NCBI RefSeq assembly: GCF_014268745.2
Contig: NZ_JABWRB020000006.1
Location: 80,976 to 144,975 of the forward strand
Origin: Pseudomonas zanjanensis
GTDB lineage: Bacteria > Pseudomonadota > Gammaproteobacteria > Pseudomonadales > Pseudomonadaceae
Length of the DNA: 64,000 nt
Reading direction: 5' to 3'
Below, one piece after another: positions 1-11,407 of the stretch. The position numbers and the translations under genes are program-made. Positions within the stretch are counted from its first letter, which is position 1, and each line of letters opens with the position of its first letter. The notes under the pieces are model-generated. The model did no database searches, was not told the DNA's origin, and saw nothing but the letters and a program-made list of their open reading frames with translations.

Positions 1-527
1 TTGCTGCAATCCACGGCCAGCCGCGCAGTATTACCGTCAAAGGCCAGCAATTCCAAGCGCGCAATAGTAACAGAACGCGGTTCACGCTCCACTACTTCGC
101 CTGCACGAGCCAGTTTATACAGCGGCTGGCCATCACGCTTCAGAGCCGAGTACATCGGCGGTATCTGACTGATTTGCCCGCGAAATTTCGGCAACACCGC
201 TTCGACATCCGTCTGACCAACGGTCACCGGGCGCTCCAGCAAAACTTCACCCTCGGCGTCCGCCGTGGTAGTCGTCTTGCCCAGTTGCGCCAGGGTTTCG
301 TAACCCTTGTCGGAATCGAGCAGGTACTGGGAGAACTTGGTCGCCTCGCCAAAGCACAGTGGCAGCACGCCAGTGGCCAGCGGATCGAGGCTACCGGTGT
401 GCCCGGCCTTTTCAGCATTGAGCAACCAGCGAACCTTCTGCAACGCCGCGTTGGAGGTGAACCCCAGCGGCTTGTCGAGCAGGATGATACCGCTGACATT
501 ACGACGGATACGTTTGACCTGAGCCAC
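1..527 (-). CDS. truB: tRNA pseudouridine(55) synthase TruB (3' end outside window)
   Basis: This is the N-terminal part of TruB, which makes pseudouridine 55 in the T-loop of tRNAs. The reading frame starts at a GTG (527) preceded by AAGGAG and encodes GIILLDKPLGFTSN and then GSLDPLATG, the family block with the catalytic Asp. The gene runs off the left edge, so about 175 codons are visible. It follows rbfA by 3 bases, as in the usual rimP-nusA-infB-rbfA-truB operon. Confidence 0.95.
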   Translation of the reverse strand, partial: MAQVKRIRRNVSGIILLDKPLGFTSNAALQKVRWLLNAEKAGHTGSLDPLATGVLPLCFGEATKFSQYLLDSDKGYETLAQLGKTTTTADAEGEVLLERPVTVGQTDVEAVLPKFRGQISQIPPMYSALKRDGQPLYKLARAGEVVEREPRSVTIARLELLAFDGNTARLAVDCS

Positions 528-530
528 CGA

Positions 531-932
531 TTACTCCTTGGTGTCTTCAGGTTCAGCCGCAACCGGGTGCTGGCTGTCTTCCGCCACGGCGCGCTCGATC
601 AGTGCCGACAGATGCGCACCCCGGGCGACGCTTTCGTCGTAATGGAAGTGCAACTGCGGGACGCTGCGCAGCTTCATCTCCCGAGCCAACTGCATACGCA
701 GGAAGCCGGCGGCCGAGTTGAGCACCTTGATGCTCTGGGCGATTTCTTCGGCGCTGTCCTGGCCCATCACGGTGATGAAAATCTTGGCGTGACCGACGTC
801 ACGGCTGACTTCCACTGCGGTGATGGTGACCAGGCCGACGCGCGGGTCTTTGACTTCGCGACGGATCAGTTGGGCCAGCTCGCGCTGCATCTGATCGCCG
901 ATTCGTTGGGTACGGCTGTATTCTTTTGCCAT
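531..932 (-). CDS. rbfA: 30S ribosome-binding factor RbfA
   Basis: RbfA (133 aa) binds the immature 30S subunit and helps 16S rRNA 5'-end maturation. The protein begins MAKEYSRTQRIGDQMQREL and carries the KH-fold core with RVGLVTITAVEVSRD at about residues 30-45, typical of the family. Length is normal. The C-terminal tail is acidic (EPEDTKE). It lies between infB and truB on the same strand. The 160-base gap to infB contains a hairpin, so its level relative to infB may differ. Confidence 0.97.
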   Translation of the reverse strand: MAKEYSRTQRIGDQMQRELAQLIRREVKDPRVGLVTITAVEVSRDVGHAKIFITVMGQDSAEEIAQSIKVLNSAAGFLRMQLAREMKLRSVPQLHFHYDESVARGAHLSALIERAVAEDSQHPVAAEPEDTKE

Positions 933-987
933 GTCTTGTTACCTGTTACTGCCCCACGGTGAAACCCGTGAGGTCTGAAAGCGGCAA

Positions 988-1020
988 ACGCCCGGCCTGG
1001 CAAAAAGCCAGACCGGGCGT
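988..1020 (-). terminator. Hairpin between infB and rbfA
   Basis: ACGCCCGGCCTGGC and its near-complement GCCAGACCGGGCGT are separated by five A's, giving a 14-bp stem with one mismatch. Read on the minus strand it follows the infB stop and is followed by only a short T tract. It could be a weak terminator or an RNA-processing/stability hairpin inside the operon. Confidence 0.5.
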
Positions 1021-1092
1021 TGCGTTTAGAGTCCGCCAGCCAGGCAGCGCATGTTCATGCGGCTGCCCGGCGCGGCTCTTGAAGTGCGCGAG

Positions 1093-3612
1093 TTAGAGGC
1101 TGCGAGCAACCTGGACCTTCTCGAAGACTTCGATCTTGTCGCCAACCTTGACGTCGTTGTAGCTCTTGACGCCAATACCGCATTCCATGCCGGCACGCAC
1201 TTCGGAAGCGTCATCCTTGAAGCGACGCAGGGATTCCAGCTCGCCTTCGAAGATCACGATGTCTTCACGCAGTACACGGATCGGACGGTTACGGTGAACG
1301 ACACCTTCGATCACCATGCAACCGGCGATGGCACCGAATTTCGGCGAACGGAACACGTCGCGAACTTCGGCCACGCCCAGGATGTTCTCCCGGACGTCGC
1401 TGCCCAGCATACCGGTCAACGCTTTCTTGACGTCTTCGATGATGTCGTAGATCACGTTGTAGTAACGCATATCCAGGCCTTCCTGCTCGACGATCTTGCG
1501 AGCGCCGGCATCGGCACGCACGTTGAAGCCGAACAGTACAGCGTTGGAAGCCAGTGCCAGGTTGGCATCGGACTCGGTGATACCACCGACGCCGCCACCG
1601 ACCACACGCACTTGCACTTCGTCGTTACCCAGGCCATTCAAGGCGCCGTTCAACGCTTCCAGGGAACCACGGACGTCGGATTTGAGGACGATGTTGAGCG
1701 TCTTCTTCTCTTCCTGGCCCATGTTCTCGAAGATGTTTTCCAGCTTGCCAGCGTGAGCACGAGCCAGTTTGACTTCGCGGAACTTGCCTTGACGGAACAG
1801 AGCCACTTCACGGGCTTTCTTCTCGTCAGCCACAACGCTCATCTCGTCGCCAGCATCCGGGGTACCGTCCAGGCCGAGGATCTCGACCGGGATAGCCGGA
1901 CCGGCTTCCTTGATAGGCTTGCCGTTCTCGTCGAGCATGGCGCGCACGCGGCCATAGTTCGAGCCGACCAGCACCATGTCGCCTTGACGCAGCGTACCGT
2001 CCTGGACCAGGACCGTTGCAACCGGGCCACGGCCCTTGTCGAGGCGCGATTCAACCACAACACCACGGCCAGGTGCCGAAGGCGTAGCGGTCAGTTCGAG
2101 AACCTCGGCTTGCAACAGAACGGCTTCGAGCAGTTCGTCAACACCAGTACCCATCTTCGCCGAGACCGGAACGAATGGAGTGTCGCCACCCCACTCTTCG
2201 GAGGTCACGCCGTGGACCGACAGTTCGCTGCGGATGCGATCGAGATCGGCGCCCGGCTTGTCGATCTTGTTCACCGCAACCACCAGCGGCACGCCAGCAG
2301 CCTTGGCATGCTGAACGGCTTCGATGGTTTGTGGCATCACGCCGTCGTCCGCTGCAACCACCAGGATCACGATGTCGGTCGCCTTGGCACCACGGGCACG
2401 CATCGCGGTAAACGCGGCGTGACCCGGGGTGTCGAGGAACGTCACCATGCCGCGGTCGGTTTCAACGTGGTACGCACCGATGTGCTGGGTAATACCACCC
2501 GCTTCACCGGCCGCCACCTTGGCGCGACGAATGTAGTCGAGCAGGGACGTTTTACCGTGGTCGACGTGGCCCATGACGGTCACGACCGGAGCACGGGAAA
2601 CCGCCTCGCCTTCGAACTTCAGGGACTCGGCCAGGGAATCTTCCAGGGCGGTGTCGCTGACCAGGGTCACTTTGTGGCCCAGCTCTTCAGCAACCAGTTG
2701 GGCAGTTTCCTGGTCCAGTACCTGGTTGATGGTGGCTGGCGTACCCAGCTTGAACATGAACTTGATGATTTCAGCAGCCTTGACCGACATCTGCTGGGCG
2801 AGATCGCCCACAGTGATGGTCTCGCCGATCTTCACTTCACGCACGACAGGACCGGTAGGGCTCTGGAAGCCGTGGGCGTTGCGTTTCTTCAGCTTGGCCT
2901 TGCCGCGACCGCCACGACGGAAGCCGTCGCTTTCTTCGTCGGTGGTACGTGGCGCAACACGAGGGGCTGGCGCCTTTTCCTTGACCGAAGCACGATGAGG
3001 CGCGTTCTTGCGCTCACCATCGCCGCTGCCACGACGGTTGTCGTCGGCACGTGGCTTGTCCGGACGACGCTGTTCGTCGCGCTTGCGAGTGTCGGCTGGA
3101 GCCGGGGCAGCAGCCACGACTGGCGCCGCTTCGCGCACAGGTTCGGCGGCCGGGGCAACAGCCTCGACGGCTTCTACCGGGGCGGTCTGCGCAGCAGCAG
3201 GCTGGCGGCGCGCTTCTTCTTCGGCGCGACGCTTGGCTTCTTCTTCAGCCTTCTGACGAGCAGCATTTTCTACTGCGCGACGTTCTTCCTGTTCGCGTTT
3301 GCGCTCGGCTTCGATTTCTTCCGGGCTGCGCTGTACGAAGACTTTCTTCTTGCGTACTTCAACGCTGATGCTTTTGCTACCGGCAACACGCAGGGTGCTG
3401 GTGGTTTTACGCTGCAGAGTGATCTTGCGCGGTTCTTCCACTTTTGCCTTGTGACTGCTCTTCAAGTGAGTCAGCAGGGACTGCTTTTCACTGTCGGTCA
3501 CATGTTCCTCGGCGGCGGTGTGCGGCAGACCTGCCTCACGCATCTGCTGCAACAGGCGCTCTACCGGTGTTTTGACCTCATCGGCCAGTTGTTTCACCGT
3601 GACTTGCGTCAT
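1093..3612 (-). CDS. infB: Translation initiation factor IF-2
   Basis: IF-2 (839 aa) is the GTPase that brings fMet-tRNA to the 30S subunit. An IF2_N domain lies at the N terminus, followed by a long charged, Ala/Glu/Arg-rich linker (about residues 95-245), a second IF2_N module (about 260-310), and the G domain. The G domain has GHVDHGKT (348-355), DTPGH and NKID. The C-terminal domains II-IV bind fMet-tRNA. A GAGGAG ribosome site precedes ATG 3612. It is 27 bases downstream of nusA in the standard order. A long antisense reading frame over this gene is a GC-bias shadow. Confidence 0.98.
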   Translation of the reverse strand: MTQVTVKQLADEVKTPVERLLQQMREAGLPHTAAEEHVTDSEKQSLLTHLKSSHKAKVEEPRKITLQRKTTSTLRVAGSKSISVEVRKKKVFVQRSPEEIEAERKREQEERRAVENAARQKAEEEAKRRAEEEARRQPAAAQTAPVEAVEAVAPAAEPVREAAPVVAAAPAPADTRKRDEQRRPDKPRADDNRRGSGDGERKNAPHRASVKEKAPAPRVAPRTTDEESDGFRRGGRGKAKLKKRNAHGFQSPTGPVVREVKIGETITVGDLAQQMSVKAAEIIKFMFKLGTPATINQVLDQETAQLVAEELGHKVTLVSDTALEDSLAESLKFEGEAVSRAPVVTVMGHVDHGKTSLLDYIRRAKVAAGEAGGITQHIGAYHVETDRGMVTFLDTPGHAAFTAMRARGAKATDIVILVVAADDGVMPQTIEAVQHAKAAGVPLVVAVNKIDKPGADLDRIRSELSVHGVTSEEWGGDTPFVPVSAKMGTGVDELLEAVLLQAEVLELTATPSAPGRGVVVESRLDKGRGPVATVLVQDGTLRQGDMVLVGSNYGRVRAMLDENGKPIKEAGPAIPVEILGLDGTPDAGDEMSVVADEKKAREVALFRQGKFREVKLARAHAGKLENIFENMGQEEKKTLNIVLKSDVRGSLEALNGALNGLGNDEVQVRVVGGGVGGITESDANLALASNAVLFGFNVRADAGARKIVEQEGLDMRYYNVIYDIIEDVKKALTGMLGSDVRENILGVAEVRDVFRSPKFGAIAGCMVIEGVVHRNRPIRVLREDIVIFEGELESLRRFKDDASEVRAGMECGIGVKSYNDVKVGDKIEVFEKVQVARSL

Positions 3613-3639
3613 GCACTTCTCTCCTCAGGCCGCGCCTAA

Positions 3640-5121
3640 TTACTCGAACCAGTGGGCTCGGGCGGCCATGATCAACTTGCCGGCACGATCATCGTCAATG
3701 CCGTCGATGTCGAGCAGATCGTCAATAGACTGCTCGGCCAGGTCTTCGCGGGTAATTACGCCGCGCACCGCCAGTTCCATCGCCAAATCCTTGTCCATGC
3801 CCTCAAGCGAGAGCAGGTCTTCGGCCGGATGGGCGTCTGCCAGCTTTTCCTCAGTAGCGATGGCTTTGGTCAACAAACGATCCTTGGCCCGAGCGCGAAG
3901 CTCGTTGACGATTTCCTCGTCAAAGCCGTCGATGTTGAGCATTTCCTCCACCGGTACGTAGGCAATCTCTTCCAGGCTGGTAAAGCCTTCATCCACCAGC
4001 ACCTGCGCCAGCTCTTCATCGACTTCAAGCTCTTCGATGAAGTTGCGCAGGATGTCGCCGGTTTCAGCTTGCTGCTTAGCCTGGATGTCCGATTCGGTCA
4101 TCACGTTCAGGGTCCAGCCAGTCAATTGGCTGGCCAGACGCACGTTCTGACCACCGCGACCGATGGCCTGAGCCAGATTGTCTGCGCCAACGGCGATGTC
4201 CATGGCGTGGGCATCTTCGTCGACGATAATTGCCGCCACTTCAGCAGGCGACATGGCGTTGATCACGAACTGAGCCGGGTTGTCGTCCCACAGGACGATG
4301 TCCACGCGCTCGCCGCCCAACTCGCCGGATACGGCCTGGACACGCGAACCACGCATGCCGATGCAGGCACCTTGTGGGTCGATACGCTTGTCCTTGGAGC
4401 GGACCGCGATCTTGGCGCGCGAACCCGGATCACGGGAAGCGGCCATGACTTCGATCAGGCCTTCAGCAATTTCCGGCACTTCGATGCGGAACAACTCGAT
4501 CAGCATTTCCGGCGCTGTACGCGACAGGATCAGCTGCGGGCCCCGGTTCTCGGTGCGGATTTCCTTGAGCAGCGCACGCAAACGCACGCCAACCCGGAAA
4601 GTTTCGCGAGAAATGATGTCTTCGCGAGCCAGCAACGCTTCGGCGTTGTTGCCCAGGTCGACGATCACATTGTCGCGGGTGACTTTTTTCACGGTGCCGG
4701 AGATGATTTCCCCCAGGCGCTCGCGATAAGCGTCGACGACTTGCGCGCGCTCGGCTTCGCGAACCTTTTGCACAATGACTTGCTTGGCAGTCTGTGCAGC
4801 GATGCGACCGAATTCGATGGACTCGATTTTTTCTTCGACGACATCACCGACCTTGGCGCCCGGGTGCGTTTCCGCAACCTTGCTCGGCCAGGTTTCGATA
4901 GCTGGATCGTCCAGGTCGGCTTCTTCGACGACCGTCCAGCGACGGAAAGTCTCGTAGGCACCGGTGTGGCGATTGATCTCCACACGCAAATCAACTTCGT
5001 CTTCGAACCGCTTCTTGGTAGCAGTGGCCAGAGCCAGCTCCAGCGCTTCAAAAATAACGTTAGCCGGTACGCCCTTTTCATTGGATACCGACTCAACAAC
5101 CAGCAGTACTTCTTTGCTCAT
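3640..5121 (-). CDS. nusA: Transcription termination/antitermination protein NusA
   Basis: NusA (493 aa) binds RNA polymerase and nascent RNA, controlling pausing, termination and antitermination. Start chosen at ATG 5121 (MSKEVLLVVESVSNEKG); a longer frame with seven extra residues exists but does not fit the family N terminus. The order is NusA N-domain, S1 domain (about 135-200), two KH domains (GACIGMRGSRV; AIGRGGQNVRLASQL), and two C-terminal acidic repeats with helix-hairpin-helix character (residues ~360-490), as in gamma-proteobacteria. It is part of the rimP-nusA-infB operon. Confidence 0.98.
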   Translation of the reverse strand: MSKEVLLVVESVSNEKGVPANVIFEALELALATATKKRFEDEVDLRVEINRHTGAYETFRRWTVVEEADLDDPAIETWPSKVAETHPGAKVGDVVEEKIESIEFGRIAAQTAKQVIVQKVREAERAQVVDAYRERLGEIISGTVKKVTRDNVIVDLGNNAEALLAREDIISRETFRVGVRLRALLKEIRTENRGPQLILSRTAPEMLIELFRIEVPEIAEGLIEVMAASRDPGSRAKIAVRSKDKRIDPQGACIGMRGSRVQAVSGELGGERVDIVLWDDNPAQFVINAMSPAEVAAIIVDEDAHAMDIAVGADNLAQAIGRGGQNVRLASQLTGWTLNVMTESDIQAKQQAETGDILRNFIEELEVDEELAQVLVDEGFTSLEEIAYVPVEEMLNIDGFDEEIVNELRARAKDRLLTKAIATEEKLADAHPAEDLLSLEGMDKDLAMELAVRGVITREDLAEQSIDDLLDIDGIDDDRAGKLIMAARAHWFE

Positions 5122-5180
5122 CGTACGCCTCGCCTTTCGCAAGCCATTGGATCCGCGGGATCCGCAGTATCTGGCACGTA

Positions 5181-5639
5181 TCAGTCAAAACTGGGAATAA
5201 TGTTGGCCTTGTCGATCATATCGATCGGCAACAGGAACTCATGGTCATCTACCTGCACCACGACGTCCTGCTCTTCTACACCGCGCAGAAGGCCTTGGAA
5301 GTTGCGTCGACCTTCGAAAGGCGAGCGCAGCTTGATCTTCACTTGTTCACCGGCAAACAAAGCGAACTGTTCAAGTGTGAACAGGGGGCGCTCCATGCCA
5401 GGCGAGGAAACTTCAAGGGTGTATTCGGAGGTGATTGGATCTTCAACATCCAGTACACCGCTGATCTGACGGCTGACGATGGCGCAATCGTCCACCAACA
5501 CGCCGCCTTCCTTATCGATATAAACGCGCAACAGTGAGTGGCGACCTTGAGCCGAAAACTCAATACCCCAGCATTCATAGCCAAGGGCCACGACCACCGG
5601 GGCCAACAAGGCCTGCAACTGTTCTAGCTTGCTCGACAC
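5181..5639 (-). CDS. rimP: Ribosome maturation factor RimP
   Basis: RimP (152 aa) is needed for 30S assembly. A GTG start at 5639 is preceded by GAGGGGG and gives SSKLEQLQALLAPVVVALG; an in-frame upstream ATG gives six extra residues and lacks a comparable ribosome site. The family block YTLEVSSPGMERPL is present at about residues 80-93, followed by the C-terminal SH3-like domain. It is the first gene of the rimP-nusA-infB block. A strong terminator hairpin lies about 37 bases upstream of its start. Confidence 0.97.
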   Translation of the reverse strand: MSSKLEQLQALLAPVVVALGYECWGIEFSAQGRHSLLRVYIDKEGGVLVDDCAIVSRQISGVLDVEDPITSEYTLEVSSPGMERPLFTLEQFALFAGEQVKIKLRSPFEGRRNFQGLLRGVEEQDVVVQVDDHEFLLPIDMIDKANIIPSFD

Positions 5640-5675
5640 CTGAACCCCCTCGTGCATGTTTGTGCATGCTGTGCA

Positions 5676-5704
5676 AATAAAAAAAAATGGGCGAATCGCC
5701 CATC
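5676..5704 (-). terminator. Rho-independent terminator/attenuator in the rimP leader
   Basis: On the minus strand GATGGGCGATTCGCCCAT is followed by a run of nine T's. The stem is a perfect palindrome around ATTCG. It ends only about 37 bases before the rimP start, leaving little space for another promoter. It may therefore attenuate rimP-nusA-infB transcription entering from the tRNA side. Confidence 0.8.
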
Positions 5705-5749
5705 CCTGAAACGCCGTCGAATAGCGGCGTTATAAAGTGTCCAGCTAAC

Positions 5750-5770
5750 AAAAAGCCCCTTGGAAGGGGC
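5750..5770 (-). terminator. Terminator after initiator tRNA
   Basis: On the minus strand GCCCCTTCCAAGGGGC is followed by TTTTT, ten bases beyond the CCA end of the tRNA-fMet gene. It is a compact GC-rich rho-independent terminator. Confidence 0.75.
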
Positions 5771-5779
5771 CCCTGAAAC

Positions 5780-5856
<77 letters not shown>

Positions 5857-5920
5857 ACAAAGCTGGGGCGGAAGTATACGACCGATCCCTTACAGGGTCA
5901 ATGTAACCCTTCCACCTACA

Positions 5921-5941
5921 AGAAAGCCCGCAATCGCGGGC
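5921..5941 (-). terminator. Terminator after tRNA-Leu
   Basis: On the minus strand GCCCGCGATTGCGGGC is followed by TTTCTTG. The stem is six GC pairs, located 12 bases beyond the tRNA-Leu 3' end. Confidence 0.65.
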
Positions 5942-5953
5942 TCTCCTGATAAT

Positions 5954-6039
5954 TGGTACCGAGAAGGGGACTCGAACCCCTACACCCTATGGGCACAACC
6001 ACCTCAAGGTTGCGTGTCTACCAATTCCACCACCTCGGC
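5954..6039 (-). tRNA. tRNA-Leu (anticodon GAG)
   Basis: An 86-base class II tRNA starts GCCGAGGTGGTGGAATTGG and has anticodon loop CTTGAGG (GAG), a long variable arm, the T-arm GGTTCGAGTCC and an encoded CCA. It lies 21 bases downstream of secG and is probably on the same transcript, matching the common secG-leuU arrangement. Confidence 0.97.
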
Positions 6040-6060
6040 AATACAGCGTTTGAAACCTTC

Positions 6061-6444
6061 TTACTTCTGCTCTTGAGCTGGAGGCACGTCAGTCGCCGGG
6101 TTGGCCGACTTTTGCTCTTGAAGCACCGGGACATCATCAGAAGCCGGTTGTTGCTTTGGCGCTTCCAATACCGCTGGGTTTGGCAGACCTACTTGAGTCA
6201 GCTCGTGAGCTTTCTCTTTAGCAAAGTAACCTAACCCTAAGCTGGTTATGAAGAAACCGGCGGCAAGTATAGCAGTAAACTTACTGAGAAAGGTAGAGGA
6301 ACCTTGGCTTCCGAACACAGTATTTGAAGCACCTGCACCGAAAGACGCACCAGCATCCGCACCTTTACCCTGCTGCAGCAATACGAGAGCAACTACGCCC
6401 AGTGCACCCAGCAGATGAAAAACGACTACGACTGTTTCCAGCAT
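6061..6444 (-). CDS. secG: Preprotein translocase subunit SecG
   Basis: SecG (127 aa) is the small auxiliary subunit of the SecYEG inner-membrane channel. It starts MLETVVVVFHLLGALGVVAL and has two membrane segments (about 1-20 and 50-72) around the conserved QQGKGADAGASFGAGAS loop. The C-terminal tail is long and rich in Pro/Gln/Glu and includes a repeated 'QEQK'. ATG 6444 fits the family; an upstream in-frame extension of 16 residues overlaps tpiA and is unlikely. The gap to tpiA is 4 bases. Confidence 0.95.
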   Translation of the reverse strand: MLETVVVVFHLLGALGVVALVLLQQGKGADAGASFGAGASNTVFGSQGSSTFLSKFTAILAAGFFITSLGLGYFAKEKAHELTQVGLPNPAVLEAPKQQPASDDVPVLQEQKSANPATDVPPAQEQK

Positions 6445-6448
6445 TTTT

Positions 6449-7204
6449 TCAGTTTCCCGCGGCGCGACAGATCGCACCGAACTCATCTGCATTCAGGGAC
6501 GCTCCACCAATGAGCCCCCCATCGATATCCGGCATGCCGAACAGTTCGACCGCATTGGCCGCCTTCACGCTGCCGCCGTATAGAAGCCGCACACCTCGTG
6601 CCACTTCAGAATTCTCTGCCGCCAACTGCGCGCGGATGGCTGCGTGCACATCCTGCGCCTGTTGCGGCGAAGCAGTCAGCCCAGTGCCGATGGCCCAGAC
6701 TGGCTCGTAAGCAATGATCGCCTTTGCAAAAGCACCGACACCCAGCTCCTCGATGATGCTGCCCAGCTGACGCTCGACAACCTCAAGGGTCTTGCCGGCC
6801 TCACGCTGCTCGCGGGTTTCCCCTATGCACAACACCGGAGTCAGACCACAGGCCTGGGCCGCAGCAAATTTGCGGATCAAGGTCTTGTCCTGCTCACCCA
6901 TGATCTGGCGACGCTCGGAGTGCCCGACCAGGACCAGGGAACAACCTGCATCCACCAATTGACTCGGTGCAATCTCACCGGTCAACGCACCTTGCATGGC
7001 TTCCATCGCAGAGTTCTGCGCGCCGACCGAAATCGACTTGCCCTTCAAGCCATCAATCACTTGATTGATATACAAGCAAGGCGGGAAAACCGCGACATCA
7101 ACACCGCTTGGCAAGGCCAGATGACGAAGGCCATTGATCAGCTCAGCGACGCTGGCGCGGGTACCGTGCATCTTCCAGTTACCAGCTACCATAGGGCGAC
7201 GCAT
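6449..7204 (-). CDS. tpiA: Triosephosphate isomerase
   Basis: TpiA (251 aa) interconverts dihydroxyacetone phosphate and glyceraldehyde-3-phosphate. Visible active-site elements are NWK (K11 region) in RRPMVAGNWKMHG, the catalytic His in LVLVGHSERR and the catalytic Glu in AYEPVWAIGTG, plus the C-terminal phosphate-binding LLYGGSVK. A GAGGT site precedes ATG 7204. It is between glmM and secG, the standard Pseudomonas order. Confidence 0.98.
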   Translation of the reverse strand: MRRPMVAGNWKMHGTRASVAELINGLRHLALPSGVDVAVFPPCLYINQVIDGLKGKSISVGAQNSAMEAMQGALTGEIAPSQLVDAGCSLVLVGHSERRQIMGEQDKTLIRKFAAAQACGLTPVLCIGETREQREAGKTLEVVERQLGSIIEELGVGAFAKAIIAYEPVWAIGTGLTASPQQAQDVHAAIRAQLAAENSEVARGVRLLYGGSVKAANAVELFGMPDIDGGLIGGASLNADEFGAICRAAGN

Positions 7205-7270
7205 GCTGTACCTCGTCGGTCAAAGTGGGCGCAGATGTTACCCAACGGATTCATGACTGGCAAGCCGAAT

Positions 7271-8608
7271 TCAGGCAGAAACTTCAGTAACCAGTTTTGC
7301 CAGCTCTTCGGCATAACCGCGAACTTGCGCTTCATCCTCGCCTTCGACCATGACACGCACCAACGGCTCTGTGCCGGACTTGCGCAACAACACGCGTCCA
7401 CGCCCCGCCATCGCTTGCGTTACACGCTCGCTGGCCTGCTTGACCTTCGCATGCTCGAGAGGGTTTACACCGCCACCGAAACGTACATTGATCAACACTT
7501 GCGGGCATTTGCGCAACGCCTGGCGCGATTGTGCGAGCCCCTCGTTGCGCGCCTTGAGTGCCATCAGCACCTGCAAGGCCGCGATGATCGCATCACCGGT
7601 GGTGGTGTGGTCGAAGCACACGATGTGGCCGGAGTTCTCGCCCCCGATCACCCAGTTGCGCTCCAGCAACTCCGAGATCACGTAGCGGTCGCCCACATTG
7701 GCCCGCACGAACGGGATATCCAAGTCCGCCAGGGCCAGTTCCAGCCCAAGGTTACTCATCAACGTGCCGACCACGCCGCCCTGCAGCTTGCCACGCCCAT
7801 GCAGGTCGCGAGCAATGATGAACAGCAGCTCGTCACCATCGACAACCGTGCCGGTGTGATCAACCATCAGGACCCGATCACCGTCACCATCGAAGGCGAT
7901 GCCCAGATCAGCCTGCTCGGCTAGCACCGCAGCCTGCAACGCCTCGGTATGGGTGGAACCACAGTTGTGGTTGATGTTCAGGCCATTGGGCTGGGCGGAC
8001 AGCACCACCACTTCGGCGCCCAGTTCGCGAAAGACGCTCGGCGCGACCTTATAGGTTGCCCCGTGGGCGCAATCGACAACGATTTTCAGGCCAGAAAAAC
8101 TGGTGCCGGTCGGCACACTGCCTTTGCAGAACTCGATGTAGCGACCCGACGCATCGTTGATCCGCGACACCTTGCCGATCTTGCTCGACTCGACCACCGT
8201 CATCGGGGTGTCCAGCAGCTCTTCGATCATCAGCTCAATATCATCCGGCAGCTTGGTACCCTGGCCGGAGAAGAACTTGATGCCGTTGTCATCATGGGGG
8301 TTGTGCGAGGCACTGATCACGATGCCTGCCTGGCCTTGGAACGTACGGGTCAGGTAGGCGATGGCTGGCGTCGGCATCGGGCCGAGCAGCATCACATCGG
8401 CGCCCGCCGATGTCAGGCCGGCTTCGAGGGCTGATTCGAACATGTAGCCGGAAATTCGCGTGTCCTTGCCCACCAACACCTTGCAGGCGCCCATCTTGCG
8501 GAACGCCATGCCGGCCGCCCAGCCGAGCTTGAGCATGAAATCAGGGGTAATGGGGTATTCGCCGACCCGACCACGAATACCGTCGGTGCCAAAATATTTC
8601 TTGCTCAT
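7271..8608 (-). CDS. glmM: Phosphoglucosamine mutase
   Basis: GlmM (445 aa) converts glucosamine-6-phosphate to glucosamine-1-phosphate for peptidoglycan and LPS precursors. The phosphoserine loop GIVISASHNPHDDNG (Ser about 101), the metal-binding loop FDGDGDR (about 240-246), the sugar-binding GGENSGH and the C-terminal phosphate-binding RKSGTEPLVRVM are all present. A GGAG site lies before ATG 8608. It is 16 bases downstream of folP, as usual. Confidence 0.98.
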   Translation of the reverse strand: MSKKYFGTDGIRGRVGEYPITPDFMLKLGWAAGMAFRKMGACKVLVGKDTRISGYMFESALEAGLTSAGADVMLLGPMPTPAIAYLTRTFQGQAGIVISASHNPHDDNGIKFFSGQGTKLPDDIELMIEELLDTPMTVVESSKIGKVSRINDASGRYIEFCKGSVPTGTSFSGLKIVVDCAHGATYKVAPSVFRELGAEVVVLSAQPNGLNINHNCGSTHTEALQAAVLAEQADLGIAFDGDGDRVLMVDHTGTVVDGDELLFIIARDLHGRGKLQGGVVGTLMSNLGLELALADLDIPFVRANVGDRYVISELLERNWVIGGENSGHIVCFDHTTTGDAIIAALQVLMALKARNEGLAQSRQALRKCPQVLINVRFGGGVNPLEHAKVKQASERVTQAMAGRGRVLLRKSGTEPLVRVMVEGEDEAQVRGYAEELAKLVTEVSA

Positions 8609-8624
8609 AAGTGCTCCGTCATTC

Positions 8625-9476
8625 TTATTCGGCTGAATCCACAGCTGCGATCATCCGCACGACATCCATCGTTTCGGCCACATCGTGCACGCGCAATATG
8701 CGTGCACCTTTACCAAGGGCCAAGGCCGCCAGGGCGAGACCGCCATACAGGCGCTCGCCCACCGGGCGACCCAAGGCATTGCCTATCATGCTCTTTCGCG
8801 AGACCCCGACCAACAGGGGCCGCCCCAGGGCATGCAAGGCTTCCATATGTTTAAACAGGCTCAGGTTGTGCGCCAGTGTCTTGGCAAAGCCGAACCCGGG
8901 ATCAAGAATGATCCGCTCGGCAGGGATGCCCACGGCAGCACACTGGCCCAGACGCGCCACGAGGAACTCACCCACTTCCCGGGTGACGTCATCATAGTGC
9001 GGGTCGTTCTGCATGGTCCCCGGTTCGCCGAGCATATGCATCAGGCACACCGGCAACCCCGTGTCCGCCGCAGCATCCAGGGCACCATCGCGCTGCAAGG
9101 ATCGAACATCATTGATCAGGCCCGCCCCCAGCCGTGCAGTTTCGCGCATGACCGCAGGCGTGGATGTATCGACCGAGATAATGACATCGAGCTCGCGATG
9201 GATGCGCTCGACAATCGGCGCCACCCGCTCCAATTCCTCGGTAGGCGAGACCGCCCGCGCGCCCGGCCGAGTCGATTCGCCCCCCACATCGATCAGCGTT
9301 GCGCCGGCGGCCACCATGGCCTCGGCATGCCGCAGTGCAGCATCGAGCTGGCTGAATCGACCACCATCGGAAAAGGAATCAGGGGTGACATTGAGAATGC
9401 CCATGACATGTGCATGGGCCAAATCAAGAACCCGGTTGCCGCAAGGCAACCGGGTCGAGGACTGAACAGAAGTCAT
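8625..9476 (-). CDS. folP: Dihydropteroate synthase
   Basis: FolP (283 aa) joins p-aminobenzoate to the pterin pyrophosphate in folate synthesis and is the sulfonamide target. The two signature blocks are clear: MGILNVTPDSFSDGG (about 25-39) and ATLIDVGGESTRPGA (about 58-72). The C-terminal GVSRKSMIG block is also present. Its start overlaps the ribosome-site region formed by the ftsH end (9 bases between the genes). Confidence 0.97.
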   Translation of the reverse strand: MTSVQSSTRLPCGNRVLDLAHAHVMGILNVTPDSFSDGGRFSQLDAALRHAEAMVAAGATLIDVGGESTRPGARAVSPTEELERVAPIVERIHRELDVIISVDTSTPAVMRETARLGAGLINDVRSLQRDGALDAAADTGLPVCLMHMLGEPGTMQNDPHYDDVTREVGEFLVARLGQCAAVGIPAERIILDPGFGFAKTLAHNLSLFKHMEALHALGRPLLVGVSRKSMIGNALGRPVGERLYGGLALAALALGKGARILRVHDVAETMDVVRMIAAVDSAE

Positions 9477-9484
9477 TTCAAGCC

Positions 9485-11407
<1,923 letters not shown>

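Noticed and set aside
1051..3639. 862-residue plus-strand frame opposite infB
   Set aside because: Antisense to a certain gene with GC-rich codon bias; no ribosome site or family features.
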